A program made the translations under genes and the position numbers. From Frankia tisae (GTDB lineage Bacteria > Actinomycetota > Actinomycetes > Frankiales > Frankiaceae): a stretch of DNA of 40,726 bases. The notes beneath the pieces are model-generated. The model had not been told where the DNA came from. It searched no databases and worked only from the letters and a program-made list of their open reading frames with translations. This document shows, piece by piece, positions 38,502 to 40,726 of this stretch; positions within the stretch are counted from its first letter, which is position 1, and each line of letters opens with the position of its first letter. The stretch spans positions 1 through 40,726 of the forward strand of contig NZ_JANEZT010000010.1 of the NCBI RefSeq assembly GCF_025403405.1. Reading direction: 5' to 3'.

Positions 38502-40718
38502 TCAGGATGCGGGTCGCTCTCCCTGCAGCAGCCGCCGCACCTGTTCCGCACGCGGACTCGCGGCCTCGGTAAAGATCGCAAGAGCCGCCTCGAGGTGCGC
38601 GCGCCACCGAGCCTCGTCGCCAGCGCGATGCGCGACGTCGGCGAGCAACTCCAGCGCGAGAGCGACCTGGAAGGGGATGTCCCGCCGGCGCATGATCGAC
38701 GATGCCTCGGTGAGTACCTGCTCGGCCTGCTGGTACCGCCCGAGGTCGCGGTAGGTCTCACCAAGACTGATCAGCACCCGCGCGCGGTTGCGCTCGTCGC
38801 CCACGGCAACGAATCCGGCGACCGCGTCAGCGAGGACGTCGACCGCCTCGTCCCGGCGGCCCGACCGGCTGAGCGCACGGCCCAGGTGGTGCGTCTGCAA
38901 CGCGACCCCGCGCGGGTTACCGATCTCGACGTTGACCGCCCTGGACTGCTCGAACGCCGCAATCGCCGCGGGGTACTCACCCTGCTCGAACCGGGCCCGC
39001 CCCGCGAACTCGACGACGGACGCCGCCAGCCGGCGGTCCGCCGCGGCGCGGGCCAGAGCCAGCGCGGCGTCGAGCTCGGCATGCGCGGCGTCGTAGAGTT
39101 CGAGCTCGACGAGGGCCCGGCCGAGCTGGCTGCGCATCCTCGCCTCGGCGGCGGGGTGGCCGAGGCGATGGGCGGCCTCGACCGCCAGCTGGTGTGTCTC
39201 ACGCCAGTCCGCGTAGTGCTTGCGGTTGTAGTAGAAGGCCCACAACGCCTCGCACAGGACCCAGACCATCGTGTCCCAGCCGCGCCTCGACGCCGCCCGC
39301 ACACAGCCCAGCAGGTTCAGCCGCTCGGTCTCGAACCAGCGCAGCGCGTCCGCCGGGGAGTCGAACGGCGGGAACTCGGCCGCCGCCTGGCGCGCCCAGA
39401 TCTCGTCCGCCAGCCGCAGCCGCGGCCCGAGCACGGCCTGGTCGGCGAGCACCGCGCGGCGCAGATACACCTCGATCATCCGGTGCAGCCGGCGGTCACG
39501 GTCCTCGACCGGATCGTCGGTCTCGGCGCGGCGCAGCGCATGCACCCGGACCAGCTCGTGCAGGCGGAGGCGGCCGCCCGCCTCGTCCACGTCGACCAGG
39601 TTGGCGAGCACGAGCAGGTCGAGCGTCTCCGCCACCTCGGCGGCCGGCTGCCCCAGGGCCGCCGCGGGGACGGCGACGTCGAACTCCAGCCCCGGATGCA
39701 CGCCCAGCACCCGGTACAACGCCTGGGCCCGCTCGGGGAGGTCCAGGTACCCCACCTCGAAGGCGGCTTCGACCACCCGATCCCCGTCCCTGGAGAAACG
39801 ATCGAGTCGCCGCCGCTCGTCGCGCAGCCGCTCGGCCACGGTGGCGATGCGCCGCCGCGGCTGGCCCTTGAGCTGCCCGCAGACCGCCCGCAGCGCGATC
39901 GGCAGCCCACCGCACAGCCGCACCACCTCGGCGACCGCCTCGGGTTCGCGGCGCGCCCGGTCGACGCCCACCATCTCGCCGATCAGCTCCGCGCCGTAGC
40001 GGGCGTCCAGCGGCCCCAGCGTCACCAGCTCGGCACCGTCGTCGAGCAGCCCCTCCAGCCGCAGGTGACTCGTCACGACCACCACGCTCTCCGCCGACGC
40101 GGGCAGGACCGCCGTCACCTGCGACGCCGTCGCCACGCCGTCGAGCAGAATCAGCAGGCGGCGGCCGGCGGCGCGGTGCAGAAAGGTGGCCTGCAACCGG
40201 CGCAGCCTGGCAGCCTCCCTCGCGTCCTGTCCCGCCCCCGCGCTGGAGCCCGCGCTCGCGCTGGAGCCCGCGCTCGCGTCTGGCCCGTCCTCGTCCGTCC
40301 GCCGCCGTGGCCCGGGTGGGTCGTGCGGGTCACCGCCGAGCGCCTCGATGAACTGCTCGAGCACCTCGCTGGCGGCGACGGCGCCGCGCCCCGACTGCCG
40401 GCCGAGATCGAGGTAGAGCTGGCCGCCGTCGAACCTGTCCCGGATCTCGTGCGCCCACCGAGCCGCCGCCGCGGACTTGCCCACCCCGCGCAGCCCGCTG
40501 AGCAGGACGACCCGGGGACTGGGCACGTCCCCGATCCGGCTGACGATGTCGTGGAACGCAGCCCGTTCGGCCGTCCGGTCGACGAACACCTCTCTGACGG
40601 CGGGCAGCTGCCCCGGCACAACCGGCACGAGCGGTGCCGCCCCGTGGATGTGGATCTCGCCGATGTCCCGGGCCTGCACGAGGTGCCCACCCGTCCGACC
40701 GGACGCCTCGTTGCGCAC
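38502..40718 (-). CDS. NB-ARC/TPR (NLR-like) protein with N-terminal amyloid-type motif; start near window edge
   Basis: 738-residue STAND ATPase. Residues 1-26 contain GGHLVQARDIGEIHIHG, matching the C-terminal motif of the small protein at 35866-36255. The NB-ARC part follows: VFVDRTAERAAFHDIV, Walker A GLRGVGKS (75-82), Walker B LLILLDG (188-194), sensor region VVVVTSHLRLEGLL, and CGGLPIALRAVCGQ (GLP motif about 270). A Ser/Ala repeat at about 149-163 interrupts the nucleotide domain. The C-terminal third is TPR-like helices (ALVELELYDAAHAELDAALA, ALSRSGRRDEAVDVLADAVA, LGRYQQAEQVLTEAS). GTG 40718 is the first start visible, but the frame is open to the window end, so a few codons may be missing. 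The gene converges on the GT-B-like gene. Confidence 0.9.
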   Translation of the reverse strand: MRNEASGRTGGHLVQARDIGEIHIHGAAPLVPVVPGQLPAVREVFVDRTAERAAFHDIVSRIGDVPSPRVVLLSGLRGVGKSAAAARWAHEIRDRFDGGQLYLDLGRQSGRGAVAASEVLEQFIEALGGDPHDPPGPRRRTDEDGPDASAGSSASAGSSAGAGQDAREAARLRRLQATFLHRAAGRRLLILLDGVATASQVTAVLPASAESVVVVTSHLRLEGLLDDGAELVTLGPLDARYGAELIGEMVGVDRARREPEAVAEVVRLCGGLPIALRAVCGQLKGQPRRRIATVAERLRDERRRLDRFSRDGDRVVEAAFEVGYLDLPERAQALYRVLGVHPGLEFDVAVPAAALGQPAAEVAETLDLLVLANLVDVDEAGGRLRLHELVRVHALRRAETDDPVEDRDRRLHRMIEVYLRRAVLADQAVLGPRLRLADEIWARQAAAEFPPFDSPADALRWFETERLNLLGCVRAASRRGWDTMVWVLCEALWAFYYNRKHYADWRETHQLAVEAAHRLGHPAAEARMRSQLGRALVELELYDAAHAELDAALALARAAADRRLAASVVEFAGRARFEQGEYPAAIAAFEQSRAVNVEIGNPRGVALQTHHLGRALSRSGRRDEAVDVLADAVAGFVAVGDERNRARVLISLGETYRDLGRYQQAEQVLTEASSIMRRRDIPFQVALALELLADVAHRAGDEARWRAHLEAALAIFTEAASPRAEQVRRLLQGERPAS

Positions 40719-40726
40719 GCCCGCGC

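Overview
This is a very GC-rich actinobacterial chromosome segment. The strong G/C bias at third codon positions, GTG/TTG starts, chains of 1-4 nt gene overlaps, a complete conservon (cvn) and actinobacterial SOS-box-like sites all fit a multicellular actinomycete. Frankiaceae is my best guess, by overall style only. No database search was possible; family names come from motifs and remembered family features.

Layout: (1) 1-4774, a conservon: CvnA-type sensor kinase (cut by the left edge), roadblock protein, DUF742 protein, Rab-like GTPase and a CYP157-like P450 without the ExxR arginine. (2) 4832-5969, an alpha/beta hydrolase and tRNA-Lys(TTT). (3) 6349-10223, an ECF sigma factor, a zinc-finger anti-sigma-like membrane protein and an ABC exporter in one tightly coupled operon, followed by a lipoprotein. 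(4) 11343-17302, a patchwork: hotdog thioesterase, two DUF72 proteins around a CorA-type transporter, an orphan phage-head-like protein, a three-repeat MABP-like beta-prism protein, and decayed DUF1348 and acyl-CoA dehydrogenase genes. (5) 17587-21110, a DEAD-box helicase with a DbpA-type RNA-binding domain, then a thiolase/DUF35 pair. (6) 21326-26442, an AbrB/PIN toxin-antitoxin pair, two TetR regulators, a NifU-like/UGSC-family operon behind a perfect palindrome, and a nitroreductase. (7) 26443-27641, an adenylate-forming enzyme fragment and a non-coding stretch. (8) 27642-40718, a defence island.

The defence island is the most interesting part. It starts with a four-gene type II Wadjet (SMC-like, anti-plasmid) operon in the order JetC-JetA-JetB-JetD. 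Right behind it is a 129-residue protein with a hydrophobic helical N-terminus and a C-terminal motif containing VIQARDI. At the far end, on the opposite strand, an NB-ARC/TPR (NLR-like) protein carries a matching LVQARDI motif at its N-terminus. This is the layout expected of an amyloid-signalling NLR/effector pair: the NLR senses a trigger, its motif templates the effector's motif, and the effector, possibly membrane-active, acts. Between them lies a TagB-like GT-B protein whose reading frame is crossed by seven perfect copies of a 7-bp repeat, a plausible phase-variation switch.

The right-hand gene may begin just outside the window, and the left-most gene certainly continues beyond it.
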